Of a DNA stretch of 64,000 nt, positions 15,499-25,050 are shown piece after piece (within the stretch, counting starts at the first letter, position 1; every line of letters starts with the position of its first letter). Source of the stretch: Pseudomonas sp. DG56-2. GTDB taxonomy: Bacteria > Pseudomonadota > Gammaproteobacteria > Pseudomonadales > Pseudomonadaceae. The position numbers and the translations under genes are program-made. The stretch lies in contig NZ_CP032311.1 of NCBI RefSeq assembly GCF_004803755.1, forward strand, positions 5,234,001 through 5,298,000, read 5' to 3'. The notes under the pieces are model-generated. The model ran no database searches and was not told the origin of the DNA. It saw only the letters and a program-made list of their open reading frames with translations.

Positions 15499-16701
15499 AT
15501 GAGCGAGAGCGCCTTCGCCGATCGCATTGTGCAGAACCTGCTCGACACTGACTTCTACAAACTGAGCATGATGCAGGCGGTGCTGCACAACTATCCCAAC
15601 GTCGAGGTGGAGTGGGAGTTTCGCTGCCGCAACGGCGAAGACCTGCGCCCTTATCTGGCGCAGATCCGTGAGCAGATCGACCAGTTGTGCGAGCTGAGCC
15701 TGGCCAATGGTCAACTGGGATTTCTTGAGCAGATCAACTTCATCAAGCCGGACTTCCTGCGTTTCCTTGGCCTGTTTCGCTTCAATTTGCGTTATCTGCA
15801 CCTGGGCATCGAGAACGACCAGTTGTACCTGCGCATCCGCGGCCCCTGGCTGCATGTAATCCTCTTCGAAGTGCCCTTGCTGGCGATCATCAGTGAAGTG
15901 CGCAACCGTCAGCGTCACCCGTTGGTCAAGCTGAGCGAAGCGCGCGACCAGCTGTACCGCAAATTCGACTGGCTCAGGGCCCATGCCAGCAGCGATGAAC
16001 TGGCCGAGTTGCAGGTAGCCGACTTCGGCACCCGCCGACGCTTCTCCTACAAGGTTCAGGAAGAAGTGGTAAGGGTGCTGAAGGAAGACTTCCCTGCGCG
16101 TTTCGTTGGCACCAGTAACGTTCACCTGGCACGAAAACTGGATATCAAGCCCCTGGGGACCATGGCCCATGAATGGATCATGGCCCATCAGCAACTGGGG
16201 CCTCGACTGATCGACAGCCAGATCGCCGCCCTCGACTGCTGGGTGCGTGAGTACCGCGGCCTGCTTGGCATCGCCCTGACCGACTGCATCACCATGGATG
16301 CTTTTTTGGGCGACTTCGATCTGTTCTTCGCCAAGCTGTTCGACGGTCTGCGCCATGACTCGGGCGACCCGGTGCTTTGGGCGGAAAAGGCCATCGCTCA
16401 CTACCGCAAGCTGGGTATCGACCCGATGACCAAGACCCTGGTGTTTTCCGATGGCCTGAACCTGACCAAGTCACTGGAAATCTTCCGTGCCCTGCGCGGT
16501 CGGATCAATGTCAGCTTTGGCATTGGTACCAACCTGACCTGTGACATTCCAGGGGTGGCGCCGATGAGCATCGTGCTTAAAATGACCGACTGCAACGGCC
16601 AGCCTGTCGCCAAGATTTCCGACGAGGCAGCCAAGACCCAATGCCGCGACGAAAATTTCGTCGCTTACCTGCGCCATGTCTTCAAAGTGCCCAAGGAGTA
16701 A
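15499..16701 (+). CDS. pncB: Nicotinate phosphoribosyltransferase
   Basis: A 400-residue enzyme that makes nicotinate mononucleotide from nicotinate and PRPP with ATP hydrolysis (Preiss-Handler NAD salvage, cytosol). Family blocks are [15 protein letters not shown] (about 14-28), [11 protein letters not shown] (about 177-187), [25 protein letters not shown] (about 199-223) and the PRPP-site GLRHDSGDP (about 284-292). ggag lies 8 nt before the ATG. It is followed after 3 nt by nadE, the last step of the same pathway, as is usual in pseudomonads. It is divergent from livK. Confidence 0.96.
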   Translation: MSESAFADRIVQNLLDTDFYKLSMMQAVLHNYPNVEVEWEFRCRNGEDLRPYLAQIREQIDQLCELSLANGQLGFLEQINFIKPDFLRFLGLFRFNLRYLHLGIENDQLYLRIRGPWLHVILFEVPLLAIISEVRNRQRHPLVKLSEARDQLYRKFDWLRAHASSDELAELQVADFGTRRRFSYKVQEEVVRVLKEDFPARFVGTSNVHLARKLDIKPLGTMAHEWIMAHQQLGPRLIDSQIAALDCWVREYRGLLGIALTDCITMDAFLGDFDLFFAKLFDGLRHDSGDPVLWAEKAIAHYRKLGIDPMTKTLVFSDGLNLTKSLEIFRALRGRINVSFGIGTNLTCDIPGVAPMSIVLKMTDCNGQPVAKISDEAAKTQCRDENFVAYLRHVFKVPKE

Positions 16702-16704
16702 TTC

Positions 16705-17532
16705 ATGCAAGCCGTCCAGCGAGAGATCGCGCAAGCGCTCAAGGTCCAGCCGCCATTCGCCGACCGCGCCGCGCTCGATGCCGAAGTGGCCCGGCGCGTG
16801 GCATTCATCAAGCAATGCTTGAACAACGCACGGATGAAGACCCTGGTCCTGGGCATCAGTGGTGGTGTCGACTCGCTGACTGCAGCACTGTTGGCGCAAC
16901 GGGCCATCAATGAGCTGCGCAGCGAAACCGGCGACCCGGCCTATTGCTTCATCGCTGTGCGGCTGCCCTACCACGTGCAGCAGGATGAACACGACGCCCA
17001 GGCTTGCCTGGATGTGATCAAGCCGGACGAGCTGCACACGGTGAACATCGCCCCAGCGGTACAGGCGCTGGCCAAAGAGGTGCAGGCGCTGGAAAACGGC
17101 AAGCCGGCGATGGTCGACTTCGTGGTTGGCAACACCAAGGCACGCATGCGTATGGTCGCTCAGTACACCATCGCCGGCGCTCGCCAGGGCCTGGTGATCG
17201 GCACCGACCATGCCGCCGAAGCGGTGATGGGTTTCTTTACCAAGTTTGGCGATGGATCCTGCGACCTGGCCCCGTTGAGCGGCCTGGTAAAAAACCAGGT
17301 ACGGGCAATCGCCCGCAGCTTTGGCGCTCCGGAGTCACTGGTAGAGAAAGTGCCCACTGCTGATTTGGAAGACCTGGCCCCGGGTAAACCGGACGAAGCT
17401 TCTCATGGTGTTACCTATGAGCAGATTGATGCGTTTCTGCACGGAGAACCCGTGAGCGAAGAAGCCTTCGAGATTATCAAGGGCACCTACGAGAAGACCC
17501 AGCACAAGCGCGAAATGCCATTCGCGCCTTGA
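16705..17532 (+). CDS. nadE: Ammonia-dependent NAD(+) synthetase
   Basis: A 275-residue N-type ATP pyrophosphatase that amidates nicotinate adenine dinucleotide to NAD. The PP-loop SGGVDS is at residues 52-57. [10 protein letters not shown], then [19 protein letters not shown] (about 170-188) and [20 protein letters not shown] (about 212-231) are NadE signatures. There is no N-terminal glutaminase domain, so it uses free ammonia. It forms an operon with pncB (3-nt gap). The following 79 bp hold an inverted REP element. Confidence 0.96.
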   Translation: MQAVQREIAQALKVQPPFADRAALDAEVARRVAFIKQCLNNARMKTLVLGISGGVDSLTAALLAQRAINELRSETGDPAYCFIAVRLPYHVQQDEHDAQACLDVIKPDELHTVNIAPAVQALAKEVQALENGKPAMVDFVVGNTKARMRMVAQYTIAGARQGLVIGTDHAAEAVMGFFTKFGDGSCDLAPLSGLVKNQVRAIARSFGAPESLVEKVPTADLEDLAPGKPDEASHGVTYEQIDAFLHGEPVSEEAFEIIKGTYEKTQHKREMPFAP

Positions 17533-17541
17533 TGAAAGCAT

Positions 17542-17594
17542 CGCGGGGCAAGCACGCTCCTACAGTTTGTCTGTAGGAGCATGATTGCCCAGCG
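17542..17594. repeat. Inverted REP palindrome
   Basis: cgcggggcaagcacgctcctacag (24 nt, 17542-17565) pairs imperfectly with 17571-17594 across a 5-nt loop. This is a Pseudomonas-type REP element between the convergent nadE and azu genes, and may also end transcription. Confidence 0.75.
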
Positions 17595-17611
17595 ATTTCA
17601 AAGGTAACGCG

Positions 17612-18058
17612 TTACTTCAGAGTAACGGTGCCTTTCATCATCGAGATGTGGCCTGGGAACGAGCAGAAGAAGCCGTACTTCTCACCCGCTGCCAGTTTCG
17701 ACACGTCGAAAGTAACCGAGTCTTTCTCGCCCGCACCAATGACTTTGGTGTGAGCGATAACACGTGCATCACCGTCTTTCAGGTATTGCTTGTCGATACC
17801 AGCCGACAGGCCATCGGTAGCAATTGGCTGCATGTCAGCTTCTTTGCTGATCACCAGGTTGTGGCCCATGACGTTCTTCGGCAGCGAGCCGGAGTGAGTC
17901 AGTTCAACGGTGAAAGTCTTGCAGCTTTTGTCGATGGCGATGTCTTTGGTGTTGAAGGACATCTGGTCGGTGGAGTCGACGGTAACCTTACACTCAGCGG
18001 CAAACACCTGAGTGCTGGCCAGAGTCAGCAAAGATACAGCTACAACTTTGGCAAACAT
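17612..18058 (-). CDS. azu: Azurin, periplasmic blue copper protein
   Basis: A 148-residue precursor. The 20-residue signal peptide ends in VFA; the mature protein starts AECKVTVDS and has 128 residues, exactly the azurin length. Type 1 copper ligands are all present in mature numbering: His46 (GHN), Cys112, His117 and Met121 (CSFPGHISM). The Cys3-Cys26 disulphide is also present. Leu48 replaces the buried tryptophan of P. aeruginosa azurin. It carries single electrons in the periplasm, e.g. in denitrification or stress redox chemistry. The start at 18058 has aaggag 9 nt upstream. A consensus-like Anr site lies 64-77 bp upstream. Confidence 0.97.
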   Translation of the reverse strand: MFAKVVAVSLLTLASTQVFAAECKVTVDSTDQMSFNTKDIAIDKSCKTFTVELTHSGSLPKNVMGHNLVISKEADMQPIATDGLSAGIDKQYLKDGDARVIAHTKVIGAGEKDSVTFDVSKLAAGEKYGFFCSFPGHISMMKGTVTLK

Positions 18059-18121
18059 CGTGAATCTCCTTGGCAGGGTTTTGATCAGTTTGCAGACTGC
18101 CTGAATCACTTCATCCCTTCC

Positions 18122-18135
18122 CTGATATGAATCAA
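18122..18135 (-). promoter_or_regulatory. Anr/FNR box upstream of azurin
   Basis: The minus-strand sequence ttgat-tcat-atcag matches the Anr/FNR dyad TTGAT-N4-ATCAA at 9 of 10 positions. If centred at -41.5, transcription starts near 18087, about 29 nt before the ATG. azu of P. aeruginosa is known to be Anr-dependent. No convincing -10 was identified. Confidence 0.65.
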
Positions 18136-18253
18136 GAGGCCGGAGAAGCGCCGGACAGTAGATTTGTTCTATGGATTGTATACAGCCAATCAAAGTGCAC
18201 ATCATGCGCCATTCCGGGACGATGAAACAACCTCTCATTCAGGAGTAGAAGCC

Positions 18254-18343
18254 ATGTCCCTCAACAGCTTGATGAACAGCTTGCTCGCCGCTTATGCCTG
18301 CGGTGCCAGTGGCGCCACTTGCGAGTTCTGTCGTTCCGAATAA
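18254..18343 (+). CDS. Possible 29-residue cysteine-containing peptide
   Basis: An ATG with aggag 8 nt upstream opens a 29-codon frame: a hydrophobic first half ([17 protein letters not shown]) and a C-terminal part with TCEFCRSE, so three cysteines including a CxxC. It lies 65 bp ahead of the LOG-family gene in the same direction. It may be a real small protein, possibly membrane-associated or metal/redox-active, or a leader peptide affecting the next gene. Not recognised. Support is only the ribosome binding site, the position and the composition. Confidence 0.45.
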   Translation: MSLNSLMNSLLAAYACGASGATCEFCRSE

Positions 18344-18408
18344 GATCCGCCCTTGGAAGCGGCGGGTATGCGCCTTACTCTCTGTGTGCTTGTTATCGGA
18401 GAGATGAA

Positions 18409-18996
18409 ATGCCTGTACGTTCCATTTGCGTATTCTGTGGCGCCAGCACCGGCGTCAACCCTGCCTACCGCGATGCAGCCATCGCCCTTGGCCAGACCAT
18501 CGCCCAGCGTGGCCTCACCCTGGTTTACGGCGGCGGTGCCGTCGGCCTGATGGGGATCGTGGCTGACGCGGCCATGGCCGCTGGCGGTGAAGTTATCGGG
18601 ATAATCCCGCAGGCTCTGAAAAGCGCCGAGATCGGCCATACCGGGTTGACCCGCCTGGAAGTCGTCGACGGTATGCATGCGCGCAAGGCACGCATGGCTG
18701 AACTGAGCGACGCATTCGTCGCCCTGCCCGGCGGCCTGGGCACCCTGGAAGAGTTGTTTGAAGTCTGGACCTGGGGCCAACTGGGTTACCACGCCAAGCC
18801 CCTGGGGCTGCTCGATGTCAACGGTTTCTACAGCAAACTTGGCAGCTTCCTCGACCATGTGGTGGAAGAAGGCTTTGTGCGCCCACAACATCGGGCCATG
18901 CTGCAACTTGCCGACGCCCCTGGCGAACTACTCGACGCCATGGAAAACTTCCAGGCGCCGGTCGCCCCTAAATGGGTAGACAAAAAGCCTGACTAA
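18409..18996 (+). CDS. LOG-family protein (cytokinin nucleotide phosphoribohydrolase-like)
   Basis: A 195-residue Rossmann-type protein. It starts SICVFCGAS, has [11 protein letters not shown] (about 39-49), HARKARM (about 90-96) and the family-defining PGGLGTLEE at 107-115. LOG proteins hydrolyse nucleoside 5'-monophosphates to base and ribose 5-phosphate; they were formerly annotated as lysine decarboxylases. Physiological substrate here is not known. The ATG at 18409 follows ggagag closely. Its stop overlaps the convergent transglutaminase gene by 4 nt. Confidence 0.92.
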   Translation: MPVRSICVFCGASTGVNPAYRDAAIALGQTIAQRGLTLVYGGGAVGLMGIVADAAMAAGGEVIGIIPQALKSAEIGHTGLTRLEVVDGMHARKARMAELSDAFVALPGGLGTLEELFEVWTWGQLGYHAKPLGLLDVNGFYSKLGSFLDHVVEEGFVRPQHRAMLQLADAPGELLDAMENFQAPVAPKWVDKKPD

Positions 18997-19895
18997 GCCT
19001 GGGCGCCTTCCAATGGCATCACCGTAACCTGCACCTGCGGATCATGCGTGCCGCCGCCGAGAATCACGCCACGCAGCGGTGACACATCAAAGAAGTCCCG
19101 GCCCCAGGCCAAGGTGATGTGCTCCAGCGCAGGCAGCAGGTTGTTGGTTGGGTCAAAGTCGACCCAGCCCTGGATTGGACAAAATACCGAGACCCACGCG
19201 TGCGAGGCGTCAGCCCCCACCAGGCGCGGTTGCCCAGGCGGCGGTCGAGTCAGCAGATAGCCACTGACATAGCGCGCCGCCAGCCCCCTTGAACGCAGGC
19301 AGGCAAGCATCAGGTGAGCAAAGTCCTGGCAAACGCCCCGCCTGCGCTCAAGCACTTGCTCCAACGGCGTAGCGACCTGGGTCGCGCCGGCCTCGAAGGT
19401 GAACTCGCTGAAGATTTTTTCCATTAATGCCTGGGAGCCCGCGAGCAAAGGTCGGCCTGGGGCAAAGCACGATGCGCTGAAAGCAACGAAACGCTGCTTC
19501 AGACGCACGTAGGGCGATTCAAAACGGTAGCGACAAGCCTGCAGATGCTCGCTCGACAGCGGCTTGCTGGTATAGCTCAGTGCATCACGAACCTGCTCCC
19601 ACGCCGGTGAAACACTCAATTGTGGAGCGCTTCGCGGCAACACCTCGACATGCAAGCGCGCGACCACACGCAACTGCTCATGCTGGCGTTCAAAGGCCAG
19701 GCGCGTAAGCGGATTTCCGAACACATCCCATTCGTCCCGTCGCTGGGTCGGCTCGGGGCTGATCTGGAGCACCTGCTCCGTACAACGCTGCCAGGCACAA
19801 GGCCGTGGCCATAGGTGAGCCAACTGCTGGGCAAGGGACACCGGACTGTCATAGCGATAATGGGTGTCGTGAACAACATGATAACGCGCACTCAT
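18993..19895 (-). CDS. Transglutaminase-like cysteine peptidase-fold protein
   Basis: A 300-residue protein with the bacterial N-terminal beta region ([20 protein letters not shown]) and a transglutaminase core. The triad is complete: Cys189 in [11 protein letters not shown], His232 in SHAWV and Asp248 in WVDFDPTNN. Such proteins may act as peptidases or amide-forming enzymes; the true substrate is unknown. It is cotranscribed with, and its ATG overlaps by 1 nt, the ATP-grasp/alpha-E gene upstream. This partnership recurs in bacteria and has been proposed to make or process a peptide-like product. Confidence 0.9.
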   Translation of the reverse strand: MSARYHVVHDTHYRYDSPVSLAQQLAHLWPRPCAWQRCTEQVLQISPEPTQRRDEWDVFGNPLTRLAFERQHEQLRVVARLHVEVLPRSAPQLSVSPAWEQVRDALSYTSKPLSSEHLQACRYRFESPYVRLKQRFVAFSASCFAPGRPLLAGSQALMEKIFSEFTFEAGATQVATPLEQVLERRRGVCQDFAHLMLACLRSRGLAARYVSGYLLTRPPPGQPRLVGADASHAWVSVFCPIQGWVDFDPTNNLLPALEHITLAWGRDFFDVSPLRGVILGGGTHDPQVQVTVMPLEGAQA

Positions 19896-22381
19896 CAGAC
19901 CGACACCGTTTGCTGACTGACATCGTCGACATGAGCGAAGTGGCGCAGGGCCAAGCGCTCGGAAATACCGCTGCTGGCTGCAGCGACCGATTGCAACAGG
20001 TCGGCCAATCCAGTCAACACCGCATGAACACTCGCGCTGCCAAACAACGAGGTCTCGAGGTTGCGCAAGTCGAACTGTTTGAGCTGCTGAGCCAGCAACG
20101 CCAGGCCCGGATCAACGGGGCTGGCGAACGCTTCGCACAAGCGTCGGTAGGTACGCACCAGTAGGTTGAGCTGGAACATCACGGCGTGCGGGTTCTGTTC
20201 ATCCAGCAGCAAAAGGTCGAGCACTGGAATCAGTTGTGCGACCGCCAAATAACGTGAGCGATAGGTAATGCTGCTGTTTCCCAATTCCAGCAGCCACTCA
20301 AGCCCAGCCTGATCGTATACCGCCGGCCCGCGCAGGAAAGCTGCCAGGCTGCTGCACAGTGACTGCAGGCGTTCGATGCGCCGACCAATCATCAAAAAGC
20401 GCCAGCCTTCGTCGCGGGTCATGTCATCCAGGGCAAAGCCCGACAGCGCCGCCATCGACATGACCAGGCGGTTGAGAAAATCCACCTGTTCCCCAAGGCC
20501 CGCCGTGTCATCGCCAAGGCTCTGCGCCTCGCGTTGCAACTCCACCAACGCCTGCCAGTTTTCCCGCGAAAGTTTGCCGCGCACCTGTGACGCTGCCCAG
20601 TGCAAGCGCTGCAGGTTATTACTGAGGCTGAAGGCCCAGTCCTGGCCGGCCAAAGCGGCGCGCAAACGCTCGAGCAGCCTGCCCTCGGGCGGCAGCAACG
20701 AACGTTCACCCGCCAGCGTCACCGCGGCCTGCAGGGCCAGGGGATCGTCGCCATCGAGATACCGGGTAAGGATGATCCGCAGCAAACGCGCACTGGCATC
20801 GCAGCGCTCGCAATACCGTCCGAACCAGAACAGGTTTTCTACTACGCGTGACGGCAGGTACGGGTCTTGCCGCACCAGCTCAGCCACGCCAAGCGTCTGC
20901 GCGCTCCGCCACGGCTCATCGACAGGTGCCGTGTCCCCCAACACCCAGATATCTTTGCTGGCGCCTCCACGCTGCATCGACACCACTTCAGCGTCTGCCA
21001 GCGCGGCCACTCGGGTAAGGCCGCCCGGCAAGACCCGGTATCCCTCAGCCGTTGACACTGCATAGACCCGCATACCAATGGCCCGTGACCGCAATTGACC
21101 TTGGTCCTGCTGCCATACCGGCGCTTGTGACAATTGCGCCAGTTGCTGAGCTACATAGGCATAAGGGCGCGCCTGAATCCGCTGGCGAAGCGCCTGACGC
21201 TCGGCCTCGTTCAGCCCACGACCCAATACTGGATTGAAGCGCTGTGAAGGAAAGGCAGGTTTTACCAACAACTGCGGGAGCTGCTCCAGTGCTTGCGCCA
21301 TCACCGCAGGTTCGCCGCACCACCACGTGGCTATCGATGGCAAGCTGAGTTCCTCGGCAAACAGATGTTGGTTGATGGCTGGTAAAAAGCCCAGCAAACC
21401 AGGCGATTCCAACACCCCGGAACCCAGTGCGTTGGCTACCAGAACACGACCCTGACGCACCGCATCGAGCAATCCGGGAACGCCGAGTGCCGAGTCAGTA
21501 CGCAGCTCCAGCGGATCGCAAAAATCGTCGTCCAGACGACGCATGATTGCATGAACCCGGCGTAATCCGCTGAGCGTCTTGAGAAAGACCGTGGCGTTGC
21601 GCACGGTCAAGTCTGCACCCTCTACCAGCGGGTAGCCCAATTGGCGGGCAAGGTACAAATGCTCAAAATAGCTTTCGTTGAAACGGCCCGGCGTTAGCAA
21701 GACGACCAGTGGCACCTCCTTCTCGCTGGGTGCCAGGCGCACCAGCGTGTGCTGCAATGCAGCGAAAAAGCCTGCCAGATGCTGAACCCGCAGGTCGCGA
21801 TACAACTCAGGCAGCGCGCGGGAAACGATGGTCCGATTTTCCAGTGCATAACCCGCGCCGGATGGTGCTTGGGTACGGTCAGCCGTGACCCACCATCGAC
21901 CATCCGGTGCCCTCGCCAGATCCACCGCGTAGACATGCAGAAAGGTCCCACCGGGCGGGCTGATTCCTTGGCAGGGCCAGAGGAAATTGTTGTGCCCATA
22001 GATCAGCTCGCTTGGCAGCAACCCGTTGCGGATCAGCTGTTGCTGACCATAAACGTCGGCCAGAACCGCATTGAGCAGACGTGCGCGCTGGACGATGCCC
22101 GAGGCCAACGCCTGCCACTCGGAGGCAGGAATCAGGTGCGGCAACAAATCCAGTTCCCAAGGACGGTCGGCGCCTTGGGGATCGGCATAAATACTGTGAG
22201 TGACGCCGTTTTCGCGGAGTTGGCGAGTCAGTGACGCTTGTCGCTGGGTCAACTGTGCCGGGCCGCTACGCTGCAGGTAATCACACACTGGCTGCCAGTG
22301 ACCACGGACTTTGCCTTGGTCATCGAGCATTTCGTGGTAAGCACCCGGGATTGGCCGGTAGGCATCAAACAAGTCAGGCAT
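19895..22381 (-). CDS. Circularly permuted ATP-grasp / alpha-E fusion protein
   Basis: An 828-residue protein. Residues about 60-460 form the circularly permuted ATP-grasp ligase (formerly DUF404/DUF407): ENGVTHSIYADPQGADRPWELDLLPHLI, then LIYGHNNFLWPCQG, then VVLLTPGRFNESYFEHLYLARQLGYPLVEG. From about 505 on lies the helical alpha-E domain (formerly DUF403), beginning SRVVENLFWFGRYCERCDASARLL. In many bacteria these are separate genes; here they are fused. ATP-grasp enzymes form amide bonds through acyl phosphates, so with the coupled transglutaminase it probably builds or remodels an amide-linked product, unknown so far. The ATG at 22381 matches the usual family start; an upstream TTG (22402) lacks a ribosome binding site. 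Confidence 0.9.
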   Translation of the reverse strand: MPDLFDAYRPIPGAYHEMLDDQGKVRGHWQPVCDYLQRSGPAQLTQRQASLTRQLRENGVTHSIYADPQGADRPWELDLLPHLIPASEWQALASGIVQRARLLNAVLADVYGQQQLIRNGLLPSELIYGHNNFLWPCQGISPPGGTFLHVYAVDLARAPDGRWWVTADRTQAPSGAGYALENRTIVSRALPELYRDLRVQHLAGFFAALQHTLVRLAPSEKEVPLVVLLTPGRFNESYFEHLYLARQLGYPLVEGADLTVRNATVFLKTLSGLRRVHAIMRRLDDDFCDPLELRTDSALGVPGLLDAVRQGRVLVANALGSGVLESPGLLGFLPAINQHLFAEELSLPSIATWWCGEPAVMAQALEQLPQLLVKPAFPSQRFNPVLGRGLNEAERQALRQRIQARPYAYVAQQLAQLSQAPVWQQDQGQLRSRAIGMRVYAVSTAEGYRVLPGGLTRVAALADAEVVSMQRGGASKDIWVLGDTAPVDEPWRSAQTLGVAELVRQDPYLPSRVVENLFWFGRYCERCDASARLLRIILTRYLDGDDPLALQAAVTLAGERSLLPPEGRLLERLRAALAGQDWAFSLSNNLQRLHWAASQVRGKLSRENWQALVELQREAQSLGDDTAGLGEQVDFLNRLVMSMAALSGFALDDMTRDEGWRFLMIGRRIERLQSLCSSLAAFLRGPAVYDQAGLEWLLELGNSSITYRSRYLAVAQLIPVLDLLLLDEQNPHAVMFQLNLLVRTYRRLCEAFASPVDPGLALLAQQLKQFDLRNLETSLFGSASVHAVLTGLADLLQSVAAASSGISERLALRHFAHVDDVSQQTVSV

Positions 22382-22606
22382 GGCGTCGATCGAGGTCTGC
22401 AAGTCGATTCAGAGAGCGGAACCGCGCAAGACATGTGCCATATGGCCAAGTCAGTGAATTCCGGCCTGCAACTCATTCAGGTGCACCAAAAGCGCACCGC
22501 AGAGAGGCTGCCGTGCAAGCGTTGCACAGATTCGAGGCTTTTCCAGAAAAAACTGCAGGGGAGCGGCGTGATCCGGCCCCCTTTTTTTCAGGGTGCGCTG
22601 GCCTCA

Positions 22607-22627
22607 TCGCGGGGCAAGCCCGCTCCC
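22607..22627. repeat. REP element
   Basis: tcgcggggcaagcccgctccc at this position is the single-copy form of the Pseudomonas REP palindrome (gcggg/cccgc stem), located 20 bp after the ygiQ stop. The other 240 bp between the two leftward genes show no gene. Confidence 0.7.
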
Positions 22628-22646
22628 ATTGCCAGGGAATTGCTAA

Positions 22647-24950
22647 CTAGCGTGGCACGGCCGGTTGGCGGGCAGGTTTCTTACCGCCTTTACCGCCTTT
22701 GGCTGCTTCTTTACGCTCTTTGGCAGCCTGCTGGTTGCGGGCAAATGCCGCTGCCTTGGCTTGCTCGCGCTTGTCCCACGGATTGGAGCCGTCGCTTGCG
22801 CGAGGCGGCAAGCCCGTGTGCTGGGTCAGGATCTTCTGATCCTTGGCCACTTTGTGGCTACCCGCTGGCGTGGAGTTCTTGCGTCGAGCACTCTGGTAGC
22901 TGTCAGTCGACGGCTGGTGCAGCGGAATCAGCTGATGCTTGCCAGAACCAATCAAGTCGGCACGCCCCATGCGCTCCAGTGCCTCACGCAGCATCGGCCA
23001 GCCTTTCGGGTCGTGGTAACGCAGGAACGCCTTGTGCAGGCGACGCTGCTGCTCACTCTTGACGATGGTTACCGGGTCACTCTTGTACGTAACCTTGCGC
23101 AGCGGGTTCTTGCCGGAGTGGTACATGGCAGTGGCCGAGGCCATCGGCGACGGGTAGAACGCCTGCACCTGATCAGCACGGAAGCCATTACCCTTGAGCC
23201 ACAAGGCAAGGTTAATCATGTCTTCGTCGGTGGTACCCGGATGCGCGGCGATGAAGTACGGGATCAGGTACTGTTCTTTACCTGCTTCTTTGGAGTACTT
23301 CTCGAACATGCGCTTGAAGCGGTCGTAGCTGCCAATACCCGGCTTCATCATCTGATTCAGCGGGCCTTCCTCAGTGTGCTCCGGGGCAATTTTCAGGTAG
23401 CCGCCAACGTGGTGGGTCACCAGTTCCTTGACGTACTCCGGCGATTCCACCGCCAGGTCGTAACGCAGGCCGGAAGCGATGAGGATCTTTTTCACCCCAG
23501 GCAGTTCACGTGCGCTGCGATACAGCTTGATCAGGGCCGAGTGGTCGGTGTTCAGGTTCGGGCAGATACCCGGGAACACGCACGACGGCTTGCGGCACGC
23601 CGATTCGATCTCGGGGCTCTTGCAGGCAATACGGTACATGTTCGCGGTAGGGCCACCGAGGTCGGAAATGACACCGGTAAAACCTGGAACCTTGTCGCGA
23701 ATTTCTTCGATTTCACGAATGATCGAATCGTGGGATCGGTTCTGGATGATGCGTCCTTCGTGTTCGGTGATCGAGCAGAAGGTGCAGCCGCCGAAGCAGC
23801 CGCGCATGATGTTCACCGAGAAACGGATCATGTCGTAAGCCGGGATCTTCTCCTTGCCGTACGCCGGGTGCGGGATGCGCGCATAGGGCATGCCGAACAC
23901 GTAGTCCATCTCTTCGGTGGTCATCGGAATGGGCGGCGGGTTGAACCATACGTCAACCTCCCCGTGCTTCTGTACCAGCGCGCGGGCGTTGCCCGGGTTG
24001 GTCTCCAGGTGCAACACCCGGTTGGCGTGAGCATAGAGCACGGCGTCAGCACGGACTTTCTCGAACGATGGCAGGCGAATGACCGTTTTGTCACGGGTCA
24101 TGCGCGGGCTGTCCAGAATCTGTACGACCCTGGCTTCGTTGGGATCTTCGTCCGGGCCTTTTTCCTGCTCGATGGCGCAGGCCTGGGTGTCCTGGGTGTT
24201 CACGTACGGGTTGATGATCTTGTCGATCTTACCCGGACGGTCGATACGCGTGGAGTCGACTTCGAACCAGCCTTGCGGCGTGTCGCGTCGAATGAAAGCC
24301 GTGCCACGAATATCAGTGATGTCTTCGATCTTCTGGCCAAAAGACAGGCGCTGGGCGACTTCCACGATGGCGCGCTCGGCGTTGCCGTACAGCAGGATAT
24401 CGGCACAGGCGTCGATCAGGATCGAATGACGAACCTTGTCCTGCCAGTAGTCGTAGTGCGCGATACGGCGCAGGGAAGCTTCGATACCACCCAGCACGAT
24501 AGGTACATGCTTGTAGGCTTCCTTGCAGCGCTGGCTGTAGACCAGGCTCGCGCGGTCCGGACGCTTGCCGGCCAGGCCGCCTGGCGTGTAGGCGTCGTCG
24601 GAGCGAATCTTTTTATCGGCGGTGTAGCGGTTGATCATCGAGTCCATGTTGCCGGCCGCGACACCGAAAAACAGGTTCGGCTCACCAAGCTTCATGAAGT
24701 CGTCTTTGGACTGCCAGTTCGGCTGGGCAATGATGCCCACGCGAAAGCCTTGGGCTTCAAGCAGGCGGCCAATGATCGCCATGCCGAACGACGGATGATC
24801 GACGTAGGCATCACCGGTCACGATGATGATGTCGCAGGAATCCCAGCCGAGCTGATCCATCTCCTCCCTGCTCATTGGCAGGAACGGTGCTGGTCCGAAG
24901 CATTCGGCCCAGTACTTGGGATAGTCGAAAAGTGGTTTGGCTGCTTGCAT
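22647..24950 (-). CDS. YgiQ-family radical SAM protein
   Basis: A 767-residue protein. The N-terminal region ([22 protein letters not shown]) is the UPF0313/YgiQ domain. Near residue 385, [18 protein letters not shown] carries the CxxxCxxC motif for the [4Fe-4S] cluster of radical SAM enzymes. [16 protein letters not shown] and [14 protein letters not shown] follow, both YgiQ hallmarks. The last about 70 residues are lysine/alanine-rich and low-complexity. The reaction is not established for this family. The full length fits. The 100 bp upstream separate it from dnaB, with a hairpin between. Confidence 0.92.
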   Translation of the reverse strand: MQAAKPLFDYPKYWAECFGPAPFLPMSREEMDQLGWDSCDIIIVTGDAYVDHPSFGMAIIGRLLEAQGFRVGIIAQPNWQSKDDFMKLGEPNLFFGVAAGNMDSMINRYTADKKIRSDDAYTPGGLAGKRPDRASLVYSQRCKEAYKHVPIVLGGIEASLRRIAHYDYWQDKVRHSILIDACADILLYGNAERAIVEVAQRLSFGQKIEDITDIRGTAFIRRDTPQGWFEVDSTRIDRPGKIDKIINPYVNTQDTQACAIEQEKGPDEDPNEARVVQILDSPRMTRDKTVIRLPSFEKVRADAVLYAHANRVLHLETNPGNARALVQKHGEVDVWFNPPPIPMTTEEMDYVFGMPYARIPHPAYGKEKIPAYDMIRFSVNIMRGCFGGCTFCSITEHEGRIIQNRSHDSIIREIEEIRDKVPGFTGVISDLGGPTANMYRIACKSPEIESACRKPSCVFPGICPNLNTDHSALIKLYRSARELPGVKKILIASGLRYDLAVESPEYVKELVTHHVGGYLKIAPEHTEEGPLNQMMKPGIGSYDRFKRMFEKYSKEAGKEQYLIPYFIAAHPGTTDEDMINLALWLKGNGFRADQVQAFYPSPMASATAMYHSGKNPLRKVTYKSDPVTIVKSEQQRRLHKAFLRYHDPKGWPMLREALERMGRADLIGSGKHQLIPLHQPSTDSYQSARRKNSTPAGSHKVAKDQKILTQHTGLPPRASDGSNPWDKREQAKAAAFARNQQAAKERKEAAKGGKGGKKPARQPAVPR

Positions 24951-25012
24951 GTCAGTGACCGGTGGCTAATCGATGAAAAATCGCGGGCGCGGAATATAGC
25001 ACAAATTTTGAC

Positions 25013-25039
25013 CAATTCCGACGTTAAAGGTCGGAATTG
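25013..25039 (-). terminator. Hairpin after dnaB
   Basis: caattccgac (25013-25022), a 7-nt loop and gtcggaattg (25030-25039) give a perfect 10-bp stem 12 bp after the dnaB stop. There is only a weak T-rich tail (ggtcaaaattt). Confidence 0.55.
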
Positions 25040-25050
25040 CTCGAATTGCC

